Source: JANNRR01 sp031401675
Lineage (GTDB): Bacteria; Pseudomonadota; Alphaproteobacteria; Rhodobacterales; Rhodobacteraceae
Assembly: GCA_031401675.1 (NCBI GenBank)
Contig: JANNRR010000105.1
Location: 1 to 64,000 of the forward strand
Reading direction: 5' to 3'
Length of the DNA: 64,000 nt
The position numbers and the translations under genes were made by a program. The notes beneath the pieces were generated by a model that was not told the DNA's origin, did not search any database, and saw only the letters and a list, made by a program, of their open reading frames with translations. Shown piece by piece: positions 45,046 through 53,146 of this stretch (the stretch's first letter is position 1; the number at the start of each line of letters is the position of its first letter).

Positions 45046-45212
45046 GTCGTCATCTCCAATGCAGAGGGTCAGGAATGCGGAATCATTGCACCATCAGATC
45101 TGCGGACAATCTGGCCTGGGCAGACAAATTGTTCGCGCAGAAAGCCCGGTTCGTAAAGTCACAAGCACGTCACCGGCAGTTTCCCGCCGTGCTGTGCGCG
45201 CGGGTTTCCGGC

Positions 45213-45365
45213 CTAGCTGACCGGATTGATGCAGGTGTTGGTTGCGGGGTCATAGGTCTGGGCATCGGTGCATTTCGGCTTTTCGCTTTCGCACCTTTGT
45301 TGTGCCACAACCGGCAGCGACAGCAGCGCGAGCGAAATGACGGCCGCGTGCAAGGGACGGATCAT
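45213..45365 (-). CDS. 50-residue secreted protein with paired Cys motif
   Basis: Not long enough for routine calling, but supported by AAAGGAG seven bases before the ATG (45363-45365) and a Sec signal peptide (IRPLHAAVISLALLSLPVVA). The mature part is CESEKPKCTDAQTYDPATNT followed by CINPVS, with three cysteines. Its C-terminal half, YDPATNTCINPV, resembles FDEKTKKCLAPV in the neighbouring TPR protein, suggesting a common origin or shared partner. Function unknown. Confidence 0.6.
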   Translation of the reverse strand: MIRPLHAAVISLALLSLPVVAQQRCESEKPKCTDAQTYDPATNTCINPVS

Positions 45366-45453
45366 GACTGGCTCCTTTCATCGGCCATGCCCCTACAAAA
45401 CGCCCGCAGACAGATTCGGGCAAGGGTTTTGCGTGGCCTGAAGGCGCGAAAGC

Positions 45454-46761
45454 CTAGGGATGCCCGAAAACGCGGGCAAAAATCGTGTCGACATGCTTGG
45501 TATGATAGCCAAGGTCGAACTTTTCCTCGATCTCGGTGGGGCTCAGGGCGGCGCAGATCTCAGGGTCGGCCTTGAGTTCGGCCATGAAGTCGGCGCCCTG
45601 ATCCCAGACTTTCATCGCGTTTCGCTGCACCAGGCGGTAGCTGTCTTCGCGGCTGACACCTTTTTGCGTCAGGGCCAGAAGGACCCGTTGCGAATGGATC
45701 AAACCTTTGAACTGGTTCAGATTTCGCAGCATGTTGGCGGGATAGACCAGCAGCTTTTCCACCACTCCGGCCAGCCGGTTCAGCGCAAAATCCAGCGTGA
45801 CCGTGGCATCCGGGCCGATATTGCGCTCGACCGAGGAGTGGCTGATATCACGCTCGTGCCAGAGCGCCACATTTTCCAGCGCCGGGATCACCATCGAGCG
45901 GACCAGACGCGCCAGACCGGTCAGGTTCTCGCTGAGCACCGGGTTGCGTTTGTGCGGCATGGCCGAGGAGCCCTTTTGGCCGGGGCTGAAAAACTCCTCG
46001 GCTTCCAGCACTTCGGTGCGCTGCAGGTGGCGGATTTCCGTGGCAAGGCGCTCGATCGAACTGGCCACCACGCCAAGCGTGGCAAAGAACATCGCGTGCC
46101 GGTCACGCGGGATCACCTGGGTCGACACCGGTTCGGGGGTCAGGCCCAGCTTCTGGCAGACATGCTCTTCGACGCGCGGATCGATGTTGGCAAAGGTGCC
46201 GACGGCACCGGACAGCGCCCCGGTCGACACCTCGGCCCGTGCCAGCACCATGCGGGCGCGGTTACGGTCCATCTCGGCGTAGGCTTGCGCCATTTTCAGC
46301 CCGAAGGTCACCGGTTCGGCGTGGATGCCGTGGCTGCGACCGATGCAGACCGTATCCTTGTGTTCATAGGCCCGCCGTTTCAGCGCGGCCAGCAGGCGGT
46401 CCAGATCGGCGATCAACAGATCTGCGGCGCGGACCAGCTGAATGTTGAACGCAGTGTCCAGCACATCGGAACTGGTCATGCCCTGATGAATGAAGCGCGC
46501 CTCATCCTGTCCGATGATCTCGCCCAGATGGGTCAGGAACGCGATGACATCATGCTTGGTCACCGCCTCTATTTCATCGATCCGGCTGACGTCGAATTCC
46601 GCGTCGCGGGCTTTCCAGACGGCTTCGGCATTGGCCTTGGGGATCACGCCGAGTGCCGCCATCGCATCGCAGGCATGCGCCTCGATCTCGAACCAGATGC
46701 GGAAACGGGTTTCGGGCGACCAGATCGAAACCATCTCGGGACGGGAATAGCGCGGGATCAT
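45454..46761 (-). CDS. purB: Adenylosuccinate lyase
   Basis: A 435-residue purine-pathway enzyme that cleaves adenylosuccinate and SAICAR. Fumarase-superfamily signature GSSAMPHKRNPVLSE is present, with the catalytic TSSDVLDTA and IGRSHGIHAEPVTFG regions. The N-terminal MIPRYSRPEMVSIWSPETRF is typical. Divergent from the two small secreted paralogues. Confidence 0.96.
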   Translation of the reverse strand: MIPRYSRPEMVSIWSPETRFRIWFEIEAHACDAMAALGVIPKANAEAVWKARDAEFDVSRIDEIEAVTKHDVIAFLTHLGEIIGQDEARFIHQGMTSSDVLDTAFNIQLVRAADLLIADLDRLLAALKRRAYEHKDTVCIGRSHGIHAEPVTFGLKMAQAYAEMDRNRARMVLARAEVSTGALSGAVGTFANIDPRVEEHVCQKLGLTPEPVSTQVIPRDRHAMFFATLGVVASSIERLATEIRHLQRTEVLEAEEFFSPGQKGSSAMPHKRNPVLSENLTGLARLVRSMVIPALENVALWHERDISHSSVERNIGPDATVTLDFALNRLAGVVEKLLVYPANMLRNLNQFKGLIHSQRVLLALTQKGVSREDSYRLVQRNAMKVWDQGADFMAELKADPEICAALSPTEIEEKFDLGYHTKHVDTIFARVFGHP

Positions 46762-46837
46762 GGGGGCCTCTTGTGCATTGTCGCGGTGGTCGTCTGCGGC
46801 TTAATCTTGCGTGCCGGGGATTGCAATCGGGGGCGGA

Positions 46838-47182
46838 ATGCTGCGCAGGGCATGGTTGATAGCGGTTCTGGTGAATTGGGTCTTGGCGTTCCGGGCGACG
46901 GCATGGGAAGCGATGCCGGTCGCAGACCTTGCCGGGCTCGACATCCGGTTTGGCAGCGGGTTGCAACATTTCTATGCTTCGGGGCGCAGCTTGCATGTGC
47001 CGCGCGCCGACAACCCGTTCGCGAACGGCCCGACCTGGGGCTATTGGCGCGAAGTAGCGGGGCGCTACTGCGCGCAATGGCCGCCGAACCGGCGCTGGCT
47101 GTGCTTTGATCTGGACCGGGATGGCGCAACCGTCCGGTTCCGGGCCGACGACGGCGGCGAGGTGCTGGGGCTGATCGAATGA
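46838..47182 (+). CDS. Small secreted protein, first of two tandem paralogues
   Basis: 114 residues with an N-terminal hydrophobic stretch (LIAVLVNWVLAF) and a compact domain beginning WEAMPVADLAGLDIRFGSG. It shares that segment, and the later YC-x-WPP and DRDG-x-TVRF-x-ADDG motifs, with the gene directly downstream. Two mature cysteines are conserved (YCAQWPP and WLCFDL). No known family; probably periplasmic. ATG at 46838 after a purine-rich stretch. Confidence 0.7.
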   Translation: MLRRAWLIAVLVNWVLAFRATAWEAMPVADLAGLDIRFGSGLQHFYASGRSLHVPRADNPFANGPTWGYWREVAGRYCAQWPPNRRWLCFDLDRDGATVRFRADDGGEVLGLIE

Positions 47183-47246
47183 GCGCCGGTTGCCCAGGCA
47201 GCGCCGTGTGACTAGGTTGCCGGGCAGGAGTGCCAGGGAGGGTACG

Positions 47247-47558
47247 ATGCGCACGGCGACGCTACTTGGCCTGATGGTGTTTGCGACGCCCGCCTTGGCA
47301 TGGGAGGCGATGCCGGTTGCAGATCTGGCGGGGTTGACGGTGCGTTTTGCCGACGCGGTGCAAAGCTTCGCGGCAGACGGCAGGACCGTCTATACCGGCA
47401 GCGAGCCAAGCGACGGTCACTGGCGCGATCAGGGCGGGCTGTACTGCTCGGTCTGGCCACCCGGCGACAGCTGGAATTGCTATTCGCTGGAACGCGACGG
47501 CAACACGGTCCGGTTCATTGCGGATGACGGCACAGTGACCGAGGGCGTGATTGAATAG
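47247..47558 (+). CDS. Small secreted protein, second tandem paralogue
   Basis: 103 residues with a clear signal peptide (RTATLLGLMVFATPALA) and a mature domain WEAMPVADLAGLTVRFADAV with motifs YCSVWPP and ERDGNTVRFIADDG, closely matching the preceding gene. GGAGGG lies before the ATG. The pair probably arose by tandem duplication and then diverged mainly in the middle region. Function unknown. Confidence 0.75.
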   Translation: MRTATLLGLMVFATPALAWEAMPVADLAGLTVRFADAVQSFAADGRTVYTGSEPSDGHWRDQGGLYCSVWPPGDSWNCYSLERDGNTVRFIADDGTVTEGVIE

Positions 47559-47979
47559 CGGCGGGTCCGGGGTGCGGCTGGCGGAATTCGCCGGCGACTG
47601 GCTGCTGACACGGCGGATCGAGGATCGACGCGGGCCGGGCGGGCAACTGGATGGCCGGGCGTCGTTCGTCGTAGCGGCTGTGGGGCTCGACTATCACGAA
47701 GCGGGGTTGCTGCAGCTTGGCAGCGCGGCGGCGGTGCGGGCCGAGCGGCGTTATCGGTGGCGGGAGGAAGCGGGGCGGATCGTCGTGACTTTTGCCGACG
47801 GGCAGGCGTTTCATGACTTTGATCCGGCGGAGCCGCAGTCCGAGGCTGAACATCACTGCCCGCCAGACTTCTACAAGGTTCGTTACGATTTCATCAGCTG
47901 GCCCGAGTGGTCGACCGAATGGCAGGTGCGCGGGCCGCGCAAGGACTACCGGATGCTGTCGCGGTTTCGCCGGGCCTGA
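47551..47979 (+). CDS. DUF6314-like protein
   Basis: About 142 residues; beta-rich pattern starting LAEFAGDWLLTRRIEDRRG and ending HCPPDFYKVRYDFISWPEWS, with the charged terminal segment RGPRKDYRMLSRF. The sequence fits a small conserved family I know as DUF6314, of unknown function. The start may be TTG at 47551, overlapping the upstream gene's end, or GTG at 47572. Probably in one transcript with the preceding secreted proteins. Confidence 0.7.
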   Translation: MNSGGSGVRLAEFAGDWLLTRRIEDRRGPGGQLDGRASFVVAAVGLDYHEAGLLQLGSAAAVRAERRYRWREEAGRIVVTFADGQAFHDFDPAEPQSEAEHHCPPDFYKVRYDFISWPEWSTEWQVRGPRKDYRMLSRFRRA

Positions 47980-48057
47980 AGCAGGTCGGATAAGTGCTTG
48001 CACGCACTTGGGGGTTGGGGCAGAAACGACGACACGAAGTCTGAACGGGAGGGCACG

Positions 48058-48696
48058 ATGGCGCTTGGAGCGACGGAAATGGTTCTGGCCGAACGGGTCT
48101 TGCCGGGCAGCGGTACGGGGCTGCTGCTGAAACGTGCGGCGCTGGTTTTTGCCGGGATCGCGCTGCTGGCGGTGGCGGCCAAGATCAAGTTTCCTCTGCC
48201 GCCGTCGCCGGTGCCGGTGACGATGGGCACCTTTGCCGTGCTGACGATTGCGGCGGCCTATGGGCCGCGGCTGGGGCTGGTGACGATTTTGGGCTACATG
48301 GCGGTGGGTCTGGCCGGGCTTGACGTGTTTGCCGGGTCTTCGGCCGAGAAGTTCGGCTGGGCCTACATGAGCGGGGCGACGGGCGGCTATCTGCTGGGCT
48401 ATGTACTGGCGACGCTGGCGCTGGGGCTGTTTGCCCGGCGCGGCTGGGACCGTTCGGTGCTGCTGATGGCGGTGGCGATGCTGGTGGGCAACGTGCTGAT
48501 CTATCTGCCGGGTGTGGCGTGGATTCATCAGGTGATTGCAGCCGGTGCTTTCAACGCCGAGAAGTATGCGTCGGTCTGGGAGCAGACGCTGGTCTGGGGT
48601 CTAACCCCCTATCTGATCGGCGACGCGATGAAGCTGGGGCTGGCGGCGCTGCTGCTGCCGGGGCTGTGGAAACTGATCGGCAACGCCCGGGCCTGA
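48058..48696 (+). CDS. bioY: Biotin ECF transporter S component BioY
   Basis: A 212-residue membrane protein with six segments. The signature LPPSPVPVTMGTFAVLTIAA and the conserved GYMAVGLAGLDVFA and SGATGGYLLGY regions are those of BioY, the substrate-binding subunit for biotin uptake. No bioM/bioN genes are adjacent, so it may act alone or with a shared ECF module. GGGAGGG precedes the ATG. Ends in a terminator. Confidence 0.92.
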   Translation: MALGATEMVLAERVLPGSGTGLLLKRAALVFAGIALLAVAAKIKFPLPPSPVPVTMGTFAVLTIAAAYGPRLGLVTILGYMAVGLAGLDVFAGSSAEKFGWAYMSGATGGYLLGYVLATLALGLFARRGWDRSVLLMAVAMLVGNVLIYLPGVAWIHQVIAAGAFNAEKYASVWEQTLVWGLTPYLIGDAMKLGLAALLLPGLWKLIGNARA

Positions 48697-48721
48697 GTTC
48701 CGGGTTTGATGCAATGGAGAA

Positions 48722-48749
48722 GCGTGGCCCCGGGAGGGCCGCGCTTTTT
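48722..48749 (+). terminator. Rho-independent terminator of bioY
   Basis: Nine-base-pair GC-rich stem (GCGTGGCCC / GGGCCGCGC, with one G-T pair), a five-base loop and five T. It lies 25 bases after the bioY stop. Confidence 0.85.
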
Positions 48750-48996
48750 CTTGGTTTGGAGGAGGCAGGTAGGTGAGGGGAACAGGGCGTCCAGATCTGG
48801 ACGGAAAGTCAAAGCATTGATATTCATGTACATTTCATTTTTCATAAACCAAATCTTCATAGTCTTTCGGACAACTGGATTCCAAGTTTGTGGTTCACTC
48901 GCGGGCCGACAGCGCGGGTTTTGTGCCGCAGGTCAGGTTCCTACGGCTGGTTTCCTTGACCCGTTCTGGTGATCCGGGGCCGGTCCGCGACAGGCC
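48750..48996. other. AT-richer convergent gap with a 16-bp palindrome
   Basis: Non-coding between bioY and moaA, which converge. It contains the perfect palindrome CGTCCAGATCTGGACG (48788-48803) and an AT-rich tract after it (48810-48895). No gene seen; the role of the palindrome is unknown. Confidence 0.45.
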
Positions 48997-49998
48997 TCAG
49001 CCGCCGGTGTGGCTCATGTGTCGGGTCATCTGGCCAGCCACCACCTGCCGGGTATAGTCGAAATCATGGCCCTTGGGTTTGCGGGCGATGGCGGCGCGGA
49101 TCGCCTGTTCCAAGAGGGCGTCCTGCGGGCTGGCGCGCAACGGCGCGCGCAGGTCGGCCATATCCTCTTGCCCCAGGCACATGTACAATTCGCCGGTGCA
49201 GGTCAGCCGCACCCGGTTGCAGCTTTCGCAGAAATTATGGGTCAGCGGCGTGATGAAGCCGATCTTCTGCCCGGTTTCGGTCAGCCGCACGTAGCGGGCC
49301 GGGCCGCCGCTGTGCTCGGCCAGATCGACCAGCGTGAAGCGGCTGGCAAGGCGGGCGCGCAGATCCCTGAGCGGCCAATACTGATCCAGCCGGTCTTCGT
49401 TGCCGATATCGCCCATCGGCATGACTTCGATGAAGGTCAGATCATGGCCTTCGCGGGCGCACCAGTCGGCGAGGGTGAACAATTCGTCCTCGTTGAAACC
49501 TTTCAGCGCCACAGCATTGATCTTGACGCGGAGCCCGGCTTCGGTGGCGGCGGCGATGCCGTCGAGCACCTGCGACAGCCGGCCCCAGCGGGTCACTTCG
49601 GCAAATTTCGCCGCATCCAGCGTGTCGAGGCTGACATTGACGCGCTTGACGCCAAGCGCGGCAAGATCGGCGGCGTATTTGCGCAACTGCGAGCCATTGG
49701 TGGTCAGGGTCAGTTCCTTCAGCGCGCCGGTTTGCAGGTGCCTGGCCATTGCTTCGAAGAAACTGAGGATGCCGCGCCGCACCAGTGGCTCACCTCCGGT
49801 GATCCGCAGCTTTTCCACGCCGAGGCGGATGAAGCTGGCGCAGAGGCGGCCCAGTTCCTCGAGCGTCAGAAGCTCGGCCTTCGGCAGAAAGGTCATGTTT
49901 TCCGACATGCAATAGACGCAGCGGAAATCGCAGCGGTCGGTCACCGAAACCCGCAGGTAGCTGATCGGCCGGGCGAAGGGGTCGATGAGGGAAGCCAT
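48997..49998 (-). CDS. moaA: GTP 3',8-cyclase MoaA
   Basis: A 333-residue radical SAM enzyme for molybdenum cofactor synthesis. The N-terminal cluster is in CDFRCVYC, and the C-terminal cluster region is NFCESCNRVRLTCTG; the GEPLVR segment is also seen. The end (MSHTGG) matches the GG tail needed for activity. Start at 49998 is preferred to an upstream start in the frame. Confidence 0.96.
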   Translation of the reverse strand: MASLIDPFARPISYLRVSVTDRCDFRCVYCMSENMTFLPKAELLTLEELGRLCASFIRLGVEKLRITGGEPLVRRGILSFFEAMARHLQTGALKELTLTTNGSQLRKYAADLAALGVKRVNVSLDTLDAAKFAEVTRWGRLSQVLDGIAAATEAGLRVKINAVALKGFNEDELFTLADWCAREGHDLTFIEVMPMGDIGNEDRLDQYWPLRDLRARLASRFTLVDLAEHSGGPARYVRLTETGQKIGFITPLTHNFCESCNRVRLTCTGELYMCLGQEDMADLRAPLRASPQDALLEQAIRAAIARKPKGHDFDYTRQVVAGQMTRHMSHTGG

Positions 49999-50044
49999 GC
50001 CATGTAAGGTAGGCGTGCGGCAGAGGGCGCGCAAGCGCAGAAGC

Positions 50045-50075
50045 TTGGGGCTCTGCCCCAAACCCCGGGATATTT
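50045..50075. repeat. Intergenic hairpin with CCCCGGGATATTT
   Basis: Seven-base-pair stem TTGGGGC-TCT-GCCCCAA followed by CCCCGGGATATTT. From memory this combination is frequent between genes of Rhodobacterales and may act as a terminator of the glmS transcript or as a dispersed repeat. Only one copy was noticed in this window. Confidence 0.5.
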
Positions 50076-50100
50076 ATGGAAAACGAGAAAGCCGGGCAGA

Positions 50101-50793
50101 TCAGGGGAGATACTGGCCGGCCTCTTTGCGGGCGAAGGCTTTCATTGCGGGGCCGTGTGCGTCCAGGAAGGCCCGGGCGCGGTCCGGGGCATGTTTCGAC
50201 AGATCGCGGAGCCACCAGGCGACGGCTTTCTGGATGAACCATTCCGGGTCGGCGACATAGGTTGCGGCCCAGCCAAGGACGCGTTCGCGGATGGCGATGT
50301 CAGCCGCTTTGGGGTGGTTCAGCCGGGTCCATGGCAGGGTGATGACCAGAGCCGCCCGGCGGACCCAGAACGACGGGTCGGTGGTCCAGCGCGCCACCGC
50401 ATCGAGGCGGGTCGGGTCGGCGACAAGGCGGCGGCGACCGGCGTCGCAGGCGTGATCGGCGATGGCCCAGCCGTCGAAGTCGGGCACCCAGCTGACGATC
50501 AGCGCCCAGACCGGACCGTCATCGGCGATGCGAGCCTGGGTCAGCAGTTTGGCGGCGGCGATGCGGGCTTCGTGAATATTCGTGCGCCAGAGGCCGTCGG
50601 CGAGCGCCACCCGGCCCGGCACGCCAAGCCCGGGCACGTCAAGTTCGGCGCGCCAGACCTTCGCCAGATCGGTCAGGACCGGAACCCGGATGCCGAGATA
50701 GGGGCGCGGCACCTTGTGATAGGCGGCGGCGCCGGCGGCCAATTCCGGATTGGCGAGGGCTGTCAGTTGGGCAATGGCATCGTCTGGCGTCAC
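50101..50793 (-). CDS. DNA alkylation repair protein (AlkD-like)
   Basis: A 230-residue helical-repeat protein of the AlkC/AlkD type: KVWRAELDVPGLGVPGR, HEARIAAAKLL, WALIVSWVPDFDGWAIADHA, DPSFWVRRAALV and DPEWFIQKAVAWWLRDLSKH. Members remove alkylated bases from DNA. The GTG at 50793 overlaps the stop of the pyridoxamine oxidase-like gene, giving a four-gene operon glmU-glmS-oxidase-AlkD. Catalytic competence was not judged. Confidence 0.85.
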   Translation of the reverse strand: MTPDDAIAQLTALANPELAAGAAAYHKVPRPYLGIRVPVLTDLAKVWRAELDVPGLGVPGRVALADGLWRTNIHEARIAAAKLLTQARIADDGPVWALIVSWVPDFDGWAIADHACDAGRRRLVADPTRLDAVARWTTDPSFWVRRAALVITLPWTRLNHPKAADIAIRERVLGWAATYVADPEWFIQKAVAWWLRDLSKHAPDRARAFLDAHGPAMKAFARKEAGQYLP

Positions 50794-51338
50794 AGGTTGG
50801 CCTCGATGCCGGTGGCAAATCCATCGATGGTCGCACGGTTCTTGTCGCCCCAATAGGCGCGAATGCCGTCGGGGCCCTTTCCGGCCGACCACTCCTCGGC
50901 GTCGGGACGCTCGCCTGCGTAGCCCATGCGGGGCACGCCGAAGCCGCACGAGGTCTGGACCAGATCCACGGTCATGTCGAACAACTGCCGCGCCGCCGGA
51001 TCGGGCGGGAAGGCGCTGGCTTCGTCCCAGCCGTCTTCGCCGATGTGGATGGCCGTGGCGGTGCCATAGCAGCGCAGGATCAGCGGTTGGGCGTCGAACG
51101 AACACCACATCAGCGTCATCCTTGGATTGTGCCGCAGATGGCCTGCGGTTTCGTTGCCCGACCCGGTGGAGTTGCGCCAGATGATCCGGTTCGGGCCCAG
51201 CACGCGCAAGCAGTCCATGCCTTTGGGCGAGGTGTTGACGCGGCCGGTCGCGGCGGCGGTCGCCACGAAGAACAGATGCTGCGCCGCGATGAAGGTGCGG
51301 TGGGCCAGGGCGATGCGGGTGAATTGCCTGGCCATCAT
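50790..51338 (-). CDS. Pyridoxamine 5'-phosphate oxidase-family protein
   Basis: A 182-residue flavin split-barrel protein. The conserved GRVNTSPKGMDCLRVLGPN and STGSGNETAGHLRHNPRMTL segments are those of the family, which binds FMN or F420. Most members of this subgroup are uncharacterised; involvement in vitamin B6 synthesis is not implied. It follows glmS with a four-base overlap. Confidence 0.85.
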   Translation of the reverse strand: MMARQFTRIALAHRTFIAAQHLFFVATAAATGRVNTSPKGMDCLRVLGPNRIIWRNSTGSGNETAGHLRHNPRMTLMWCSFDAQPLILRCYGTATAIHIGEDGWDEASAFPPDPAARQLFDMTVDLVQTSCGFGVPRMGYAGERPDAEEWSAGKGPDGIRAYWGDKNRATIDGFATGIEANL

Positions 51339-53146
51339 TCTACCGTGACGGATTTTGCGAGGTTGCGGGGCTGATCGACATCGGTGCCTTTGGCGATGGC
51401 GGTATAATAGGCCAGAAGCTGCGCCGGGATGGCGTAGAGGATCGGGGCCAGAAGCGGCGAAACCTCTGGCATCTGCAGGGTTTTCCAGGTGCCCTCGGCG
51501 GCTTCGCGCACCCCCTTGGCATCGGTGATCAACAGGACCTGACCGTGGCGGGCCATGACTTCCTGCATGTTCGAGACGGTTTTTTCGAACAGGTGATCGC
51601 GCGGGGCCAGGACGATGACGGGAACCTGGCGGTCGATCAGGGCGATGGGGCCGTGCTTCAGTTCGCCGGAGGCATAACCTTCGGCATGGATGTAGCTGAT
51701 TTCCTTCAGTTTCAGCGCGCCTTCGAGGGCGAGGGGGAACATGGCGCCGCGACCCAGGAACAGGATATCCTGCGCCTCGGCCAGCTTTTCGGCGATGGCG
51801 GCGATGTCGGGGGCGAGGCCGAGGGCGTGGTTCATCAGACCGGGCAGGTTGCGCAGCGCGGCATGGTGCCCGGCGCGGGCGGCCGGGGTCAGGCGGCCGC
51901 GCTGTTCGGCGGCCTGCAGCGCCAGGAGCGCCAGAACTGTCAGCTGGCAGGTAAAGGCCTTGGTCGAAGCGACACCCACTTCGACCCCCGCCAGGATCGG
52001 CAGGGCGATATCGGATTCGCGGGCGATGGAAGAAGTGGCGACGTTGACCACGGCGATGATTTTCGCAACCTTGTCACAGGCATAGCGCAGGGCGGCCAGA
52101 GTGTCGGCGGTTTCGCCGGATTGCGAGACGAAAAGCGCGTAGCTTTGGGGCGACAGCGGCGGCTCGCGGTAGCGGAATTCCGAGGCGATATCGACATCGA
52201 CCGGCAGGCCGGCCAACTGCTCGAACCAGTATTTCGCCACCATGCAGGCAAACGCGGCCGTCCCGCAGGCGACCAGGGTCAGGCGGTCGCAGGCGGTGAA
52301 ATCGATCTGCGGCAGGGTGGTGGCGTCGCCGGACAGGTAGTGGTTCAGGGCGTCGCCGATCACGGTGGGCTGCTGCGCGATCTCTTTCGCCATGAAGTGT
52401 TTGTAGCCGCCCTTTTCGATGCGGGTGGCGTCGATCTGGATGGTGGTGACGGGGCGGTTGGCGCGGCGGCCGCCCGCGTCGAAGATCTGCACGCCGGCGC
52501 GGGTCACCTCGGCGCGGTCGCCTTCTTCCAGATAGGTGATGCGGTCGGTCATCGGGGCGAGGGCGATGGCGTCGGAGCCCACGAACATTTCGCCGTTGCC
52601 GTAGCCTATGGCCAGGGGCGAGCCCTTGCGGGCGGCGATCAGCAGGTCCTCCTCGCCGTCGAACAGGAAGCACAGCGCAAAGGCCCCGTGCAGGCGGGCG
52701 ATGGTGGCCTCGGCGGCCTGTCGCGGGGATTTGCCGCTGGCCATGTGGTGTCGGGCCAGGAGCACGATGGTTTCGGTATCGGTATCGGTTTGCGAGCCGA
52801 TGCCTTCGGCCGCCATTTCCTGACGCAGGTCGCGAAAGTTCTCGATGATGCCGTTGTGCACGACGGCGACCGGGCCGGATTGATGCGGGTGCGCGTTGGT
52901 GACGGTGGCGGCCCCGTGCGTGGCCCAGCGGGTGTGGCCGATTCCGGCCTTGCCGGCCAGGGGTTCATGGACCAGAAGATCGGACAGATTGACCAGTTTG
53001 CCGACCGCCCGGCGCCGGTCGAGCCTGCCTTTGTTCACGGTGGCGATCCCGGCGGAATCATAGCCGCGATATTCGAGCCGTTTCAACGCTTCGACAATGA
53101 TCGGCGCCACTTCATGGTCACCCAGGACCCCGACAATACCACACAT
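51335..53146 (-). CDS. glmS: Glutamine-fructose-6-phosphate aminotransferase GlmS
   Basis: A 603-residue isomerizing enzyme, first step of UDP-GlcNAc formation. Cys2 (MCGIVGVLGD) is the glutaminase nucleophile; the two SIS domains and the C-terminal DQPRNLAKSVTVE, which carries the catalytic lysine, follow. Start overlaps the glmU stop by one base (TAATG). Confidence 0.97.
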   Translation of the reverse strand: MCGIVGVLGDHEVAPIIVEALKRLEYRGYDSAGIATVNKGRLDRRRAVGKLVNLSDLLVHEPLAGKAGIGHTRWATHGAATVTNAHPHQSGPVAVVHNGIIENFRDLRQEMAAEGIGSQTDTDTETIVLLARHHMASGKSPRQAAEATIARLHGAFALCFLFDGEEDLLIAARKGSPLAIGYGNGEMFVGSDAIALAPMTDRITYLEEGDRAEVTRAGVQIFDAGGRRANRPVTTIQIDATRIEKGGYKHFMAKEIAQQPTVIGDALNHYLSGDATTLPQIDFTACDRLTLVACGTAAFACMVAKYWFEQLAGLPVDVDIASEFRYREPPLSPQSYALFVSQSGETADTLAALRYACDKVAKIIAVVNVATSSIARESDIALPILAGVEVGVASTKAFTCQLTVLALLALQAAEQRGRLTPAARAGHHAALRNLPGLMNHALGLAPDIAAIAEKLAEAQDILFLGRGAMFPLALEGALKLKEISYIHAEGYASGELKHGPIALIDRQVPVIVLAPRDHLFEKTVSNMQEVMARHGQVLLITDAKGVREAAEGTWKTLQMPEVSPLLAPILYAIPAQLLAYYTAIAKGTDVDQPRNLAKSVTVE

